A stretch of 64,000 nucleotides of DNA from Candidatus Scalindua rubra (lineage in GTDB: Bacteria > Planctomycetota > Brocadiia > Brocadiales > Scalinduaceae). The position numbers and the translations under genes were made by a program. Each line of letters starts with the position of its first letter. Positions within the stretch are counted from its first letter, which is position 1. Where the stretch lies: NCBI GenBank assembly GCA_001723765.1, contig MAYW01000003.1, positions 1 to 64,000 of the forward strand, written 5' to 3'. The notes under the pieces are model-generated. The model was not told where the DNA came from and made no database searches. It saw only the letters and a program-made list of their open reading frames with translations. Shown here in pieces: positions 25,530 through 34,734 of this stretch.

Positions 25530-26221
25530 TTCAATCACCTCCTTTATTGAAAATGTTGGTAAATGTTAGAAATTGTTAGATTCAGTATAATATTGCTCAC
25601 TGTACATGTCAAAGCTCGAATATCGAAAAGTATGGATAATGGGGTCAGGTCCAATACTGTTCGGCACTGTGTTTGTTTGTAACAAGAAATCCTTGAATTT
25701 GTCATTCTGAAGGAGGTTACGCCTGTCCTGACGACAGGAAGGGACTGAAGAATCTATGGTTACAAAGACAAGATTCTTCACGGAGTTTATTCCTTCGCCC
25801 TGTGGAGTAGTTTTGGTCTGTTTACTCCACAGGGCTCAAGGACAAGCTCTGAGCGCTGCATTTTTAGTATTAGTATATATTCTCTGTGCACAAAATAAAG
25901 ATTCTTCGATTCTCTCCGTTTCGTTCAGAATGACAAAGAGCGAAGGGTTCAGGATGACACCCTAAAATCCTACTAAAACTACTAAAATAATGACTTTTTA
26001 AAAACGCGCATTTTTTTATGGCGAACAGTTTTGGGTCAAACTTCAGAAATTCCAGAACGAGCCTCTCCTGCATGTTTAAATAACTGTAAATCTGAAAATG
26101 AGATGATACCTCTACACATATGATAAATATATCCTAAGTAAATTGGAAATCAACCACAAATCATGCGTCAAAAAAATCTAAATCTAAATATAAATTGACT
26201 TTAAAGATTTTTTCTATATCA
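25530..26221. repeat. Intergenic repeats before feoB
   Basis: No gene. It contains GTCATTCTGAAGGAGG...CTGAAGAATCT (25697-25755) facing AGATTCTTCGATTC...CAGAATGACAAAG (25907-25939), the ends of an inverted element of about 240 bp. TGTGGAGTAG...CTACTCCACAG-like words (about 25800-25835) lie inside. The remainder to 26220 is plain AT-rich sequence. Confidence 0.5.
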
Positions 26222-26251
26222 TTGATAATTGTTATTGAGACTCATTGTCAA
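26222..26251. promoter_or_regulatory. feoB: Candidate Fur/DtxR iron box upstream of feoB
   Basis: TTGATAATTGTTATTGAGAC and the following CATTGTCAA form an imperfect palindrome (TTGA...TCAA ends) resembling the GATAATNATTATC-type iron boxes. It is 62 bases before feoB, and a DtxR-type regulator gene is in the same operon. No binding evidence, only sequence and position. Confidence 0.45.
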
Positions 26252-26312
26252 TTTAATATTTTGATGTTGTAACATATTAGTAAATTATAACTTACATATA
26301 CTGGGTACTGGA

Positions 26313-28607
26313 ATGCATAATACAGAAGTAAAAAGTCCTGTTTCTAAAAAGATTGATTATCGTATTGCACTGGTCGGCAATCCAAATGTTGGAAAAAGTG
26401 TATTGTTTGGATTGTTAACAGGAAAGTACGTAACCGTTTCGAACTATCCGGGAACAACAGTAGAAATTTCCCGGGGTATGTATGTAGGCTCTAATAATAC
26501 GATAGAGGTGGTTGATACCCCGGGGGCCAATAGCTTGATTTCACACTCAGAGGATGAGAGGGTTGCGCGTGACATCCTTCTAAAAGATGAAGAAAAGAAG
26601 ATAATTCAGATAATAGATTCCAAGAACATACACAGGGGATTACTAATCACTACGCAGTTAGCCGAAATGGGTCTTCCTGTATCGATAGGCTTAAATATGT
26701 GGGATGAAACACTGGATAGGGGTATGTCCATAAATACTGATAAATTACAGAAGGCATTGGGAGTGACTTTAACAAAGACAATTGCAACTCAAAAATATGG
26801 GATAGGCGCATTGAGAAACTCAATTAACACAGTAAAAATCCCAAACATAGACATAAACTACGGAGATGATATTGAAGAGGGCATAAAGAAGATAGAGGAA
26901 TTACTGCCAGACGGCCTTATCGTAAAGAAAAGGGCCGTAGCCATAATGTTGTTGTCTTATGATGAAGCATTAGAGGAGACATTAAAGATTGATGAACAGA
27001 CCCTTGGTCATATCCACAAGATCAGGGATGATATACAAAAAAAATACAGTAATCCATTAAGTTATATAATAATCAGGAAGCGTAGCGACTTTGTTGATGA
27101 TTTATTAGAAGGTATAGTAAGTACCAGAAAAGAGGAAAGGAAAACAGGCGTATTATTAAGAAATGTTTTTTTCTTCCTGATTATGCCTCTGGTTTCGTTC
27201 TTTGTTGGATTCAAGATTATGGACTTGTTGATGTTTGTTATTGCCAGTCAGATGGCAGCATTTGGACAAATGGCGTTAATATTGAAGATTGCAGGTGGTG
27301 CAATTTCTGTCGGGTTTTTTTCCTTTTATTTATTTACGAAAGAATACAGGGCAAATCGGAAGATATCAAGCGTTCTGGGCACTTTAACTATGCACCCGGG
27401 TTTGGCATGGCCAATATTAATTGTGGTTTTATGGGGCATTTATAAGATTGTGGGTGAATTTGGCGCAGGTGATTGTGTTGATTTTATAGAGAACAAGATT
27501 TTTGGTTCATCCCTGGAAAGATCCGGCGGATTTGATTTTAAATTATTTATACCTTTCACGAGGATAGAATATGTATTTACGCATGTAAATTTTCAGGGTA
27601 TCAATTACTATCTTGGGTTACTAAGCCAGAAATTTATGAGTGCTGATAATTTTTTCTTTGAATTGTTTCTAGGTCAAGATGCAGGCCTGATACAGGTGGG
27701 TATAACCTATTCCATAGCCATAATATTGCCCATTGTCGGCTTTTTCTTTATAAGCTTTGGGCTAATGGAGGATAGTGGCTATTTGCCAAGGTTGGCAGTA
27801 ATGGTTAACAGGATATTTAAGGTAATTGGATTAAATGGCAAGGCAGTATTGCCTATGGTGCTGGGACTGGGCTGCGATACAATGGCCACATTGACTACAC
27901 GCATCCTTGATACTAAGAAGGAAAGGGTAATATCCACTTTGCTGCTTGCCCTTGCAGTACCATGTTCAGCTCAATTAGGGGTCATTGCAGGAATTCTGGG
28001 CAGGGTATCAGGAGTGCACTTTGCAATTTATTTTATTGTAATTTTTTCTCAAATGTTACTGGTTGGTTATCTCTCATCAAAAATCCTTAAAGGAACAAGT
28101 TCGGATTTCTTGATGGAAATGCCGCCATTTAGAAGGCCAAAGATATCCAATATTTTAATGAAGACTTATTATAGGACTAAGTGGTTTCTGAAGGAGGCGG
28201 TTCCTTTGTTTGTATTAGGTACATTTATATTGTTTATACTTACAAAACTTGGTATTTTAAATTATATAGAAGGTGCAGCTAAACCTGTAGTTAAGTATTT
28301 CCTGGGTTTACCTGTTGAAACTACAAAAGGATTTATTTTAGGTTTCTTGCGCAGGGATTATGCCGTTGTGAGTATCTTTAAGGCATTGGAGGAAAAAGCA
28401 GGCAGCCTGGTGATTGATCCAAATCAACTTATTGTTGCTCTTGTAGTTATTACGCTTTTTGTACCTTGTCTGGCAAACTTTTTTGTAATGATCAGGGAAA
28501 GGGGAGCGAAGACGGCATTCCTTATGCTTTCTTTTATAATCCCATTCTCTTTCCTGGTAGGTGGAGTATTGAGATATATATTGCAGTTTAGTAAGGAGCT
28601 AATTTAA
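26313..28607 (+). CDS. feoB: Ferrous iron transporter FeoB
   Basis: 764 aa. The N-terminal G domain has GNPNVGKS (G1, residue about 22), the switch NYPGTT, and DTPGANSL (G3), plus LNMWDE in place of NxxD (G4). Residues about 280 onward form a membrane domain with two gate motifs: GYLPRLAVMVNRIFKVIGLNGKAVLP, then CDTMATLTTRILDTKKER and VPCSAQLGVIAGI. It brings Fe2+ into the cytoplasm in a GTP-dependent way. The next gene starts immediately after the stop, so a tight operon with the DtxR regulator. There is no stand-alone feoA here; the FeoA-like domain is at the end of the regulator. Confidence 0.95.
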   Translation: MHNTEVKSPVSKKIDYRIALVGNPNVGKSVLFGLLTGKYVTVSNYPGTTVEISRGMYVGSNNTIEVVDTPGANSLISHSEDERVARDILLKDEEKKIIQIIDSKNIHRGLLITTQLAEMGLPVSIGLNMWDETLDRGMSINTDKLQKALGVTLTKTIATQKYGIGALRNSINTVKIPNIDINYGDDIEEGIKKIEELLPDGLIVKKRAVAIMLLSYDEALEETLKIDEQTLGHIHKIRDDIQKKYSNPLSYIIIRKRSDFVDDLLEGIVSTRKEERKTGVLLRNVFFFLIMPLVSFFVGFKIMDLLMFVIASQMAAFGQMALILKIAGGAISVGFFSFYLFTKEYRANRKISSVLGTLTMHPGLAWPILIVVLWGIYKIVGEFGAGDCVDFIENKIFGSSLERSGGFDFKLFIPFTRIEYVFTHVNFQGINYYLGLLSQKFMSADNFFFELFLGQDAGLIQVGITYSIAIILPIVGFFFISFGLMEDSGYLPRLAVMVNRIFKVIGLNGKAVLPMVLGLGCDTMATLTTRILDTKKERVISTLLLALAVPCSAQLGVIAGILGRVSGVHFAIYFIVIFSQMLLVGYLSSKILKGTSSDFLMEMPPFRRPKISNILMKTYYRTKWFLKEAVPLFVLGTFILFILTKLGILNYIEGAAKPVVKYFLGLPVETTKGFILGFLRRDYAVVSIFKALEEKAGSLVIDPNQLIVALVVITLFVPCLANFFVMIRERGAKTAFLMLSFIIPFSFLVGGVLRYILQFSKELI

Positions 28608-29267
28608 ATGGCTGATGAGACACAAATTGAAGAGATGCTTGAATATATATGGATGCTTGAAGAGGATCATGGCAAGGCCTTAAGATCGTTTATGGATGAT
28701 AAATTTGGTAATGATGTGGCAAAATACTATCTAAGCATAATGGTAGGGAAAAAACTGATTAACCTTAATGATTCGAAAATTGTATTGACAGAAGCAGGAA
28801 GAAATCGAGCGGAGCTAATTATCAGGCGTCATCGTATTGCCGAAAGACTATTAAATGACGTACTTGAGATTGGTGGTGATGAGTTTGAAGCTAGCGCATG
28901 CCAGTTTGAACATTTTATAAATGAAGAGATTGTTGCAAGTATTTGCACATTATTGGGTCATCCAGTTGTATGCCCTCACGGAAAGAAGATTCCACCAGGT
29001 GATTGTTGTATAAGCGCAAAAAGGAATTTGGAACCAGTAATCAACCCATTGTCTGAAATCAAATCTGGTGAAAGGGTAAAGGTAGTTTATATCACAACAA
29101 GGTCGCATGCGAGTTTAGACAGGCTTTCGGCAATTGGAATAATTCCCGGGCTTGAGCTTACGGTTCATCAAAAATATCCAAGTATTGTTATTCAATACGG
29201 AGAGACACAATTGGCCCTTGATAAGGACATTGCTACAAATGTGTACGTTCGTGTAATACAAAGCTAA
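28608..29267 (+). CDS. DtxR/MntR-family iron regulator with FeoA-like C-terminus
   Basis: 219 aa. A winged-helix start (EMLEYIWMLEEDHGKAL ... MVGKKLINLNDSKIVLTEAGR) is followed by the dimer/metal-binding part RRHRIAERLLNDVLEIGGDEFEASACQFEHFINEEIVASICTLLGHP, with Cys-His-Glu metal ligands. CPHGKKIPPG comes next. The C-terminal SH3-like FeoA domain (RSHASLDRLSAIGIIPGLELTVHQ) ends the protein. It would repress feoB when Fe2+ is high. Co-operon with feoB at zero spacing supports this. Confidence 0.9.
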   Translation: MADETQIEEMLEYIWMLEEDHGKALRSFMDDKFGNDVAKYYLSIMVGKKLINLNDSKIVLTEAGRNRAELIIRRHRIAERLLNDVLEIGGDEFEASACQFEHFINEEIVASICTLLGHPVVCPHGKKIPPGDCCISAKRNLEPVINPLSEIKSGERVKVVYITTRSHASLDRLSAIGIIPGLELTVHQKYPSIVIQYGETQLALDKDIATNVYVRVIQS

Positions 29268-29498
29268 ATTTTCATTCCTTAACAGTTTGTCCGAGGACTG
29301 TCATGCCGGTCCCATCCTCGATAGCAAGACTGTGTCAGGTTGGTGAGTGATGCCCGCCATAACGATGTTGAGCATGGTGGTCTGCCGTGGGGCAATGTCT
29401 GCACTCAGCTCTATTTTAACTTGACTTAAAAATCTTACTGTGTTATTTTCCAATGGTATTGCCGAATTTGAAAGACAAATAATTTGAATGGGTTTCAA

Positions 29499-30464
29499 AT
29501 GAAAAATTTAATATACGTAGTATTTATATTAAACTTGGTTTGTTTTTTTATATATCAAGAATGCATGAATATGATGACGTATGCTTATGGTGAAGACAAT
29601 GTCCCTTTCACACAACAACCTTACCTATTGGCTGAAAACAATACGGAGGAAGATAATTTTATAAATGAAAAAGATATAATTGTTAATATTGATGAATTTG
29701 ATAAAGAACTTTATGAGAAGGATTCCAGGAAGGAAATAGTCAATAAGAAGAAAAAGGGTTCACATTCTATTGATTTAGCTTTTGAATATATTAAGAAAGG
29801 CAAGAAATATGAAGCAAGAAATATGTTGTCGGATTTGTATTTTACTGAGACTGATTATGACGAAAGAAAGAAGATAAAGGCAGAGCTTGACAAGTTGAAT
29901 GCAGAACTCGTATTTTCTCCATTGCCGAGTCCGGATGCTATTTTTCATAACGTAAGCCAGGGTGACTCCTTGATTAAGATTGCTTCAAAATATAATACCA
30001 CTTACAAGTCTATTATGCGCATAAATAATAAGAGTCGCACAATTGTTAAAATAGGTGAGCGTTTAAAAGTTTTGAATGGTAGACTATCGCTTTTGGTTGA
30101 TAAAAAAGATTTTACATTGACGGTATTACTAAATGGTCACTATATTAAGCAATACCCTATAGGTATCGGGATGTATGATAAAACTCCTGAGGGAGTATTT
30201 GTTGTTAATAATAAAGTGAAGAATCCTGTGTGGTATTCTCCTGAGGGAGTATTTCCATTTGGTGATCCTAAGAATGTTCTGGGTACTCGCTGGATTGGTT
30301 TTGAGGAGAAGGAAGGGCTCTATGGTTATGGTATTCATGGTACAACTGAACCTGAGTCAATTGGTAAAGCGATGTCGAACGGTTGCATACGTTTAAGAAA
30401 TGAGGATGTTGAAGAACTTTATGATTTCGTGAAAAAAAATACAAATGTTGTCATACAAAAATGA
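29499..30464 (+). CDS. LysM plus L,D-transpeptidase (YkuD) protein
   Basis: 321 aa from ATG 29499. A single N-terminal hydrophobic segment (LIYVVFILNLVCFFIY) is a signal or anchor. A charged linker is followed by LysM (NVSQGDSLIKIASKYNTTYKSIMRINN, about 143-185) and YkuD. The catalytic pocket is HGTTEPESIGKAMSNGCIRL, with His and Cys in the SNGCIRL consensus. It cross-links meso-diaminopimelate peptidoglycan in the periplasm; anammox bacteria do contain peptidoglycan. No SD is visible; the start was chosen from the signal-peptide frame. Confidence 0.9.
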   Translation: MKNLIYVVFILNLVCFFIYQECMNMMTYAYGEDNVPFTQQPYLLAENNTEEDNFINEKDIIVNIDEFDKELYEKDSRKEIVNKKKKGSHSIDLAFEYIKKGKKYEARNMLSDLYFTETDYDERKKIKAELDKLNAELVFSPLPSPDAIFHNVSQGDSLIKIASKYNTTYKSIMRINNKSRTIVKIGERLKVLNGRLSLLVDKKDFTLTVLLNGHYIKQYPIGIGMYDKTPEGVFVVNNKVKNPVWYSPEGVFPFGDPKNVLGTRWIGFEEKEGLYGYGIHGTTEPESIGKAMSNGCIRLRNEDVEELYDFVKKNTNVVIQK

Positions 30465-30515
30465 TAAAGACTGATACGTGATTTTCATTATAATTTTGAG
30501 AATACGATATTTTTA

Positions 30516-31154
30516 ATGTATAGGCAAGAAACTTTAGACAAGTACTTGAATGATGCATCTTTAGATATTTCTACTCCTGGAGGGGGAAGTGTTTCAGCAT
30601 TAGTTGGAGCCCTGGGAACAAGCATGGTTTCTATGTCAGCGAGTTTTACATTGGGAAAGGAAAAATTTGAAGATGTTGAACCACAGATAAAAGAAATTAT
30701 GGGAAAATCTAAAAATGATCGTGAAGAACTATTAAGGCTAATGGAGGAAGATGTTGAAGCATATAATGGAGTAAATAAGGCGTATTCTCTTCCAAAATCA
30801 ACTGAAGAGGAAAAGAAATGGCGTTCATCAGCAATTCAAAGCGCTCTAGAGAAAGCGACGGATGTACCACTTAGGGTTATGAAGAATTCCTTAGGACTTC
30901 TTGCATATACTAATGAACTAGCAAAAATTGCAAATCCTAATCTTATCACGGAAGTTGGCGTTGCTAGTTTGCTGGCAAACGCAGCTCTTAAAGGAGCTTT
31001 ATTAAATGTTGAAGCAAACCTAAACTATATAAAGAATAAAGAAATTGTAAGTAATGTTAAGAGGGAGATTGAAAAAGTCCTGGAGAAGGCTGAAAAATTA
31101 ATTGATGATATTATGAAGAAAGTGGAGGTTACAATGAGAAAAAATTTAACGTAG
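30516..31154 (+). CDS. fchA: Formimidotetrahydrofolate cyclodeaminase-like (FTCD_C) protein
   Basis: 212 aa, all-helical FTCD_C family. STPGGGSVSALVGALG near residue 19 forms the folate loop, and VPLRVMKNSLGLL with NPNLITEVGVASLLANAALKGALLNVEANL matches the core. It converts 5-formimino-THF to methenyl-THF, or acts as a methenyl-THF cyclohydrolase (FchA) in the Wood-Ljungdahl pathway that anammox bacteria use to fix CO2. Start ATG 30516 has no clear SD. Confidence 0.85.
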   Translation: MYRQETLDKYLNDASLDISTPGGGSVSALVGALGTSMVSMSASFTLGKEKFEDVEPQIKEIMGKSKNDREELLRLMEEDVEAYNGVNKAYSLPKSTEEEKKWRSSAIQSALEKATDVPLRVMKNSLGLLAYTNELAKIANPNLITEVGVASLLANAALKGALLNVEANLNYIKNKEIVSNVKREIEKVLEKAEKLIDDIMKKVEVTMRKNLT

Positions 31155-31203
31155 GATGGGTCAAGTGCAGCGGACCCATCAAAATTAAGAGGGTAAAAAT
31201 AAT

Positions 31204-31347
31204 ATGGGACGAATAAGGAAATATATAGATGTAGGGGAACGTAGATGTTTGGCATTATTTGATACAGGGGCAAGGAACACTTATGTTATAAAAGAGATAG
31301 CTTCAAAATTGCCAAATTTTGATTTACCCATAAAGGAGAGTTTATAG
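31204..31347 (+). CDS. 47-aa retropepsin-like aspartyl protease fragment
   Basis: MGRIRKYIDVGERRCLALFDTGARNTYVI and then KEIASKLPNF. DTGA is the aspartyl-protease active-site motif (D-T/S-G-A) and the surrounding strands fit a retropepsin-like fold. The family usually exceeds 100 aa, while this ends right after a short tail. It has a fair site (AGAGG) and lies just before the next gene, whose AAAGGAGAG site overlaps its end. It may be a stub or a translational lead-in. Confidence 0.5.
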   Translation: MGRIRKYIDVGERRCLALFDTGARNTYVIKEIASKLPNFDLPIKESL

Positions 31348-31842
31348 ATGGAATGGTATATAAATAGGGGTTCGAAAAATTGCTTTTTTTGCGAAAGATT
31401 ATTCAGAGAAGAGGAAGAATACTATTCTGCACTTTATGACGAGGACAATGCCTTTACAAGAAAAGATTTTTGCATGGAGTGCTGGAATGAGAAAGCAGGA
31501 GAAGGTGTCTTTTCATACTGGAAGACGAAAATCCAGAAGAAATCTGAAACGGTACAAAAGTATGCAGACACAAATGTATTTTATGATTTATTTATAAAAC
31601 TAGAAAATGAAAATGATCATTCAAGGGTAAATTTTAGGTATGTATTATCTTTATATCTGATGAGAAAAAAAATATTGAAATTGAAAACTACACACAAAGC
31701 TAATGGAAATGAATATCTGGTATTTAAAAATCTCAAGGAAGATAAAGACACAAAGGTTTTTATACCAAAGTTAAGCAAAGATGAAGTTTTCGCAGTTACC
31801 GAGGAAATAGGTAAATTGGTTAATTGTATCCCAAAAATATAG
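31348..31842 (+). CDS. Conserved hypothetical zinc-finger-like protein
   Basis: 164 aa. The N-terminus has CFFCERLF (Cys pair near 12-15) and FCMECW (near 42-45), a four-Cys zinc-binding site. The rest is charged helical sequence (SLYLMRKKILKLKTTHKANG, FIPKLSKDEV). Gene has AAAGGAGAG and an ATG immediately after the aspartyl fragment's stop. I do not recognise the family. The layout (Cys knuckle then alpha-helices) is like small planctomycete proteins. Confidence 0.6.
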   Translation: MEWYINRGSKNCFFCERLFREEEEYYSALYDEDNAFTRKDFCMECWNEKAGEGVFSYWKTKIQKKSETVQKYADTNVFYDLFIKLENENDHSRVNFRYVLSLYLMRKKILKLKTTHKANGNEYLVFKNLKEDKDTKVFIPKLSKDEVFAVTEEIGKLVNCIPKI

Positions 31843-31897
31843 ACATTTTACATATCAGGATCAAGAATTATTAGTGGAATTGAGTGGCTACGCCGAC

Positions 31898-32158
31898 TTA
31901 TGTGGTTGCTGCGGGCACTACTTCCTTAGGTGTATTATATGAACAATCCTTGCAATCAACTGCAATTCCCTGGCTTTTCTTCTTTTTTAATCTTAACCGC
32001 AACTTTTCAACAGTTTTCTCAGGAATAGAAGAGTCCTTTTGCAACCGAAATAACTCACGTCTTATTTGTCTTGTCTTTCGTATGCTTGGACATTGTGATC
32101 TTGCGACCCTCGATGGGCAGATACTTACTATCTTCTTTTTGTTTATCCTTCTTTCCAT
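31898..32158 (-). CDS. Small basic protein downstream of rnc, function unknown
   Basis: 86 aa, minus strand, with AAGGAG six bases before the ATG and only 15 bases after rnc. Very basic (RVARSQCPSIRKTRQIRRELFRL, LRLRLKKKKSQG) and has a lone CKDC. It may bind RNA. The opposite-strand open frame here lacks a ribosome site and is rejected. I cannot name a family. Confidence 0.55.
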   Translation of the reverse strand: MERRINKKKIVSICPSRVARSQCPSIRKTRQIRRELFRLQKDSSIPEKTVEKLRLRLKKKKSQGIAVDCKDCSYNTPKEVVPAATT

Positions 32159-32173
32159 GTAAACTCCTTACAA

Positions 32174-32887
32174 TTATTCTATATTTATGTCGAGAGATTC
32201 TAATGTTTTTCTTGCTGCTATTTGTTCCGCTTCCTTTTTGTTATTTCCCATTCCTGTACAATATTCTAAGTTGTTAATCAATGTTACTACTTCAAATGTT
32301 TTATCATGATCTGGACCACTTTGTTTTATTATTTTATATTTGGGTATATTCCCATGTTGCCTTTGGCAAAAATGCTGGAGAATGGATTTGTAATTTTTTT
32401 CGTGTTTATTATTACAGACAATATCAATTTCATTTCTTAGCCTTCTGAGTGTAAAATCATAAGCTGCTTTTAAACCACCATCAATATATATAGCGGCTAT
32501 AATTGCTTCTAAGACATTTGCTATGAGTGATTTTGGAAATGAATTGCTTGACAATAATCCCTTTCCTACAGAGATATATCTCTTCAAGTTCATTTCAGTT
32601 CCAATTTTAGCAAGTGTTGCGCGGCTTACTACTACAGATTTTATTTTTGTTAGTTTTCCTTCTGAGTAATCGGAGAACTTTTTGAACAAGTATTCGGAGA
32701 TTACCATTCCAAGAATGGCATCACCGAGAAATTCTAATCTTTCATTACTAGGATTATAAGGTGTTTTGAAGGATGTATGCGTTAGAGCGTTTTCAAGTAG
32801 CTTAATGTTCTTGAAAGAATAACCTAATTTTTTCTGACATTCTTTTAATTTTTCAGCCAATTCTTTTTTATCAGTTGCTAGTGACAT
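32174..32887 (-). CDS. rnc: Ribonuclease III
   Basis: 237 aa. The RNase III domain carries NERLEFLGDAILGMVISEYLF, the catalytic signature (Glu, Asp pairs), and VLEAIIAAIYIDGGL as the second metal-binding block. The dsRNA-binding domain (NYKSILQHFCQRQHGNIPKYKII ... CTGMGNNKKEAEQIAARKTLESL) is complete. It processes rRNA and other duplex RNA in the cytoplasm. The start ATG 32887 lies inside the end of the NYN gene (17-base overlap), so translational coupling is likely. Confidence 0.95.
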   Translation of the reverse strand: MSLATDKKELAEKLKECQKKLGYSFKNIKLLENALTHTSFKTPYNPSNERLEFLGDAILGMVISEYLFKKFSDYSEGKLTKIKSVVVSRATLAKIGTEMNLKRYISVGKGLLSSNSFPKSLIANVLEAIIAAIYIDGGLKAAYDFTLRRLRNEIDIVCNNKHEKNYKSILQHFCQRQHGNIPKYKIIKQSGPDHDKTFEVVTLINNLEYCTGMGNNKKEAEQIAARKTLESLDINIE

Positions 32888-33395
32888 TTTTTATGAATTT
32901 TTTTTCTTTAAATAACATTGATTCTTCTATTGCTGTATATTGGGTAGATGATTCGATTAATTCTATGGCTGTACTTTTGCGAAATGACACCACCTCAACT
33001 CGGCAACCATGAGCCTTTAACATCTCTACGAGAGGTACAAAGTCACCATCCCCGGTAACAAGGACTACTGTGTCAAGTTTAGGCGCCATTGCAATAGTAT
33101 CAATGGCTATACCCATATCCCAATCTCCTTTGGCAGTTCCATCAGGTCTGAGTCGTAACTCTTTAGTCTTTATTTCATAACCCAATCGTTTAAGTGCATC
33201 AGTAAAGCCTGATTGGTCGACATCTGGTTTATGCACGGCATATGCTACTGCCCTTACCAAATCTCGATTGGTTGCTATTTCTTGCAATAATTTACTATAG
33301 TCAATCTTTGATTGATGAAGTGCCTTTGCCGAATAAAACATATTCTGTACATCAACAAAAAATTCCCAATCTCTGTCTAAATTTTGTAACTCCAT
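32871..33395 (-). CDS. NYN-domain (PIN-like) protein, LabA/DUF88 type
   Basis: 174 aa. The fold motifs are FVDVQNMF near residue 13 (first catalytic Asp), DWDMGIAIDTIAM (Asp), and VVLVTGDGDFVPLVEMLKAHG with the G-D-G-D acidic pair. NYN proteins are mostly RNases or nucleic-acid-binding. Overlapping start of rnc by 17 bases suggests a functional link in RNA processing. No signal, cytoplasmic. The start codon is ATG; upstream AT-rich region could be a divergent promoter with pheA. Confidence 0.85.
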   Translation of the reverse strand: MELQNLDRDWEFFVDVQNMFYSAKALHQSKIDYSKLLQEIATNRDLVRAVAYAVHKPDVDQSGFTDALKRLGYEIKTKELRLRPDGTAKGDWDMGIAIDTIAMAPKLDTVVLVTGDGDFVPLVEMLKAHGCRVEVVSFRKSTAIELIESSTQYTAIEESMLFKEKKFIKNVTSN

Positions 33396-33666
33396 CGCTT
33401 GACATATCTTATCCCATATATTTAGTTTGTTTCGTTGATTATGTTAGAAAATCTTTAAATACAATAAGTTATGAATTTATATATAAAATATTCTATCTTG
33501 TTTTTCCGAACAGTCAAACAAAAAAATATATTGATAACCAACATGATTTTTAAATTGATATTTTGTTGACAGTATGTGTGTGTTCTGTTATATTTTTAAA
33601 GGTCTAAAGTTTATAACCTACTGAAATGATAAACATTTATGTATTTTTATAGATGAGAGATTCCAT

Positions 33667-34692
33667 ATGAATCTAAGAAAATTAAGAGGAAAAATTGATG
33701 TTTTAGACTCAAAAATTGTGGATCTTCTCAATGAAAGGGCAAATATTGTTAAAGAGATTGGATCTATCAAAAAACGTACGAATTCTCAAGTATACGCACC
33801 TGACAGAGAAAAGCAGATATACGAGAGGATTTCGGCTGGGAATAAAGGCCCTTTAAGCAATAAATGTCTTTTTGCTATATATAGAGAGTTAATGGCAGGT
33901 TCTTTAGTCCTTGAAAAGCCCATAAAGGTGTCATATTTAGGACCAGAAGGAACCTTCAGTTATTTCGCCGCAATGGAAAAATTCGGTACTTCTGTTGAAT
34001 ATTTGCCATTGAATGGGATTGATTCAGTTTTTCGAGAAGTCTCGAATGAACGAAGTGACTATGGAATTGTTCCGGTAGGGAATACGACTGAAGGAGGCAT
34101 CAGAGAAACTTTGAATATGTTCATTGAGTGTGATGTGAAGGTTTGTGCAGAGATTATAATGCCTGTTCATCATAACTTAATGGCAAATTGCAAAATAAAC
34201 GAGATAAAGAAAATATACTCAAAGCCACAGGTGTTTTCGCAATGTAAGTTATGGTTAACAAATAATTTTGAAAGGGTTGACCTTCTGGATGTTGGTAGTA
34301 CTACCGAAGCGGCTAAGATTGCAGCAAAGGAAAGAAATACAGCAGCAATTGCACATTCAGAAGTAGCACAGATATATGGTTTAAAAATACTTCGACATAA
34401 CATCGAAGATTATTCTAATAATATTACAAAGTTCTTTGTCTTAAGTCGTGAATTTTCACTTCCTACCGGTAATGATAAAACAGCCATTATGTGTTATATT
34501 AGAAACGAGGCAGGCGCACTATTTAAAATTTTGGAGCCATTCAAGAAGTATAAAATAAACTTAACAGATATAGAACCATTACCCACAAGAAAAAAGGCCT
34601 GGGATTATTGCTTTTTTGTTGATTTTGTAGGTCATGCATTTGATGAGAAAGTAAAAAAAACACTTAAGGAAGTTAATAAAAAAATGTATTGA
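33667..34692 (+). CDS. pheA: Bifunctional chorismate mutase/prephenate dehydratase PheA
   Basis: 341 aa. The AroQ chorismate mutase is MNLRKLRGKIDVLDSKIVDLLNERANIVKEI (residues 1-32) onward to about 80. The prephenate dehydratase domain starts at VSYLGPEGTFSYFAAMEKF and includes the regulatory-site-like PVGNTTEGGIRETLNMF and DVGSTTEAAKIAA. The ACT domain (NEAGALFKILEPFKKYKINLTDIEPLPTRKKAWDYCFFVDF) senses phenylalanine. It converts chorismate to phenylpyruvate. Fusion order CM-PDT-ACT is standard. It starts 43 bases before tpiA. Confidence 0.95.
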   Translation: MNLRKLRGKIDVLDSKIVDLLNERANIVKEIGSIKKRTNSQVYAPDREKQIYERISAGNKGPLSNKCLFAIYRELMAGSLVLEKPIKVSYLGPEGTFSYFAAMEKFGTSVEYLPLNGIDSVFREVSNERSDYGIVPVGNTTEGGIRETLNMFIECDVKVCAEIIMPVHHNLMANCKINEIKKIYSKPQVFSQCKLWLTNNFERVDLLDVGSTTEAAKIAAKERNTAAIAHSEVAQIYGLKILRHNIEDYSNNITKFFVLSREFSLPTGNDKTAIMCYIRNEAGALFKILEPFKKYKINLTDIEPLPTRKKAWDYCFFVDFVGHAFDEKVKKTLKEVNKKMY

Positions 34693-34734
34693 CCTAAAAA
34701 TAATTGGTTCATTTCCGGTAAGCAATACAGTAGG

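Noticed and set aside
29301-29498. Open frame of 65 codons on the minus strand before the L,D-transpeptidase gene
   Set aside because: No ribosome site, no recognisable family, and it overlaps the start of the + strand gene. Too short to support.
31884-32162. Plus-strand open frame opposite the small basic protein
   Set aside because: It lacks a ribosome site, while the minus-strand frame has AAGGAG and follows rnc tightly. Treated as the antisense shadow.
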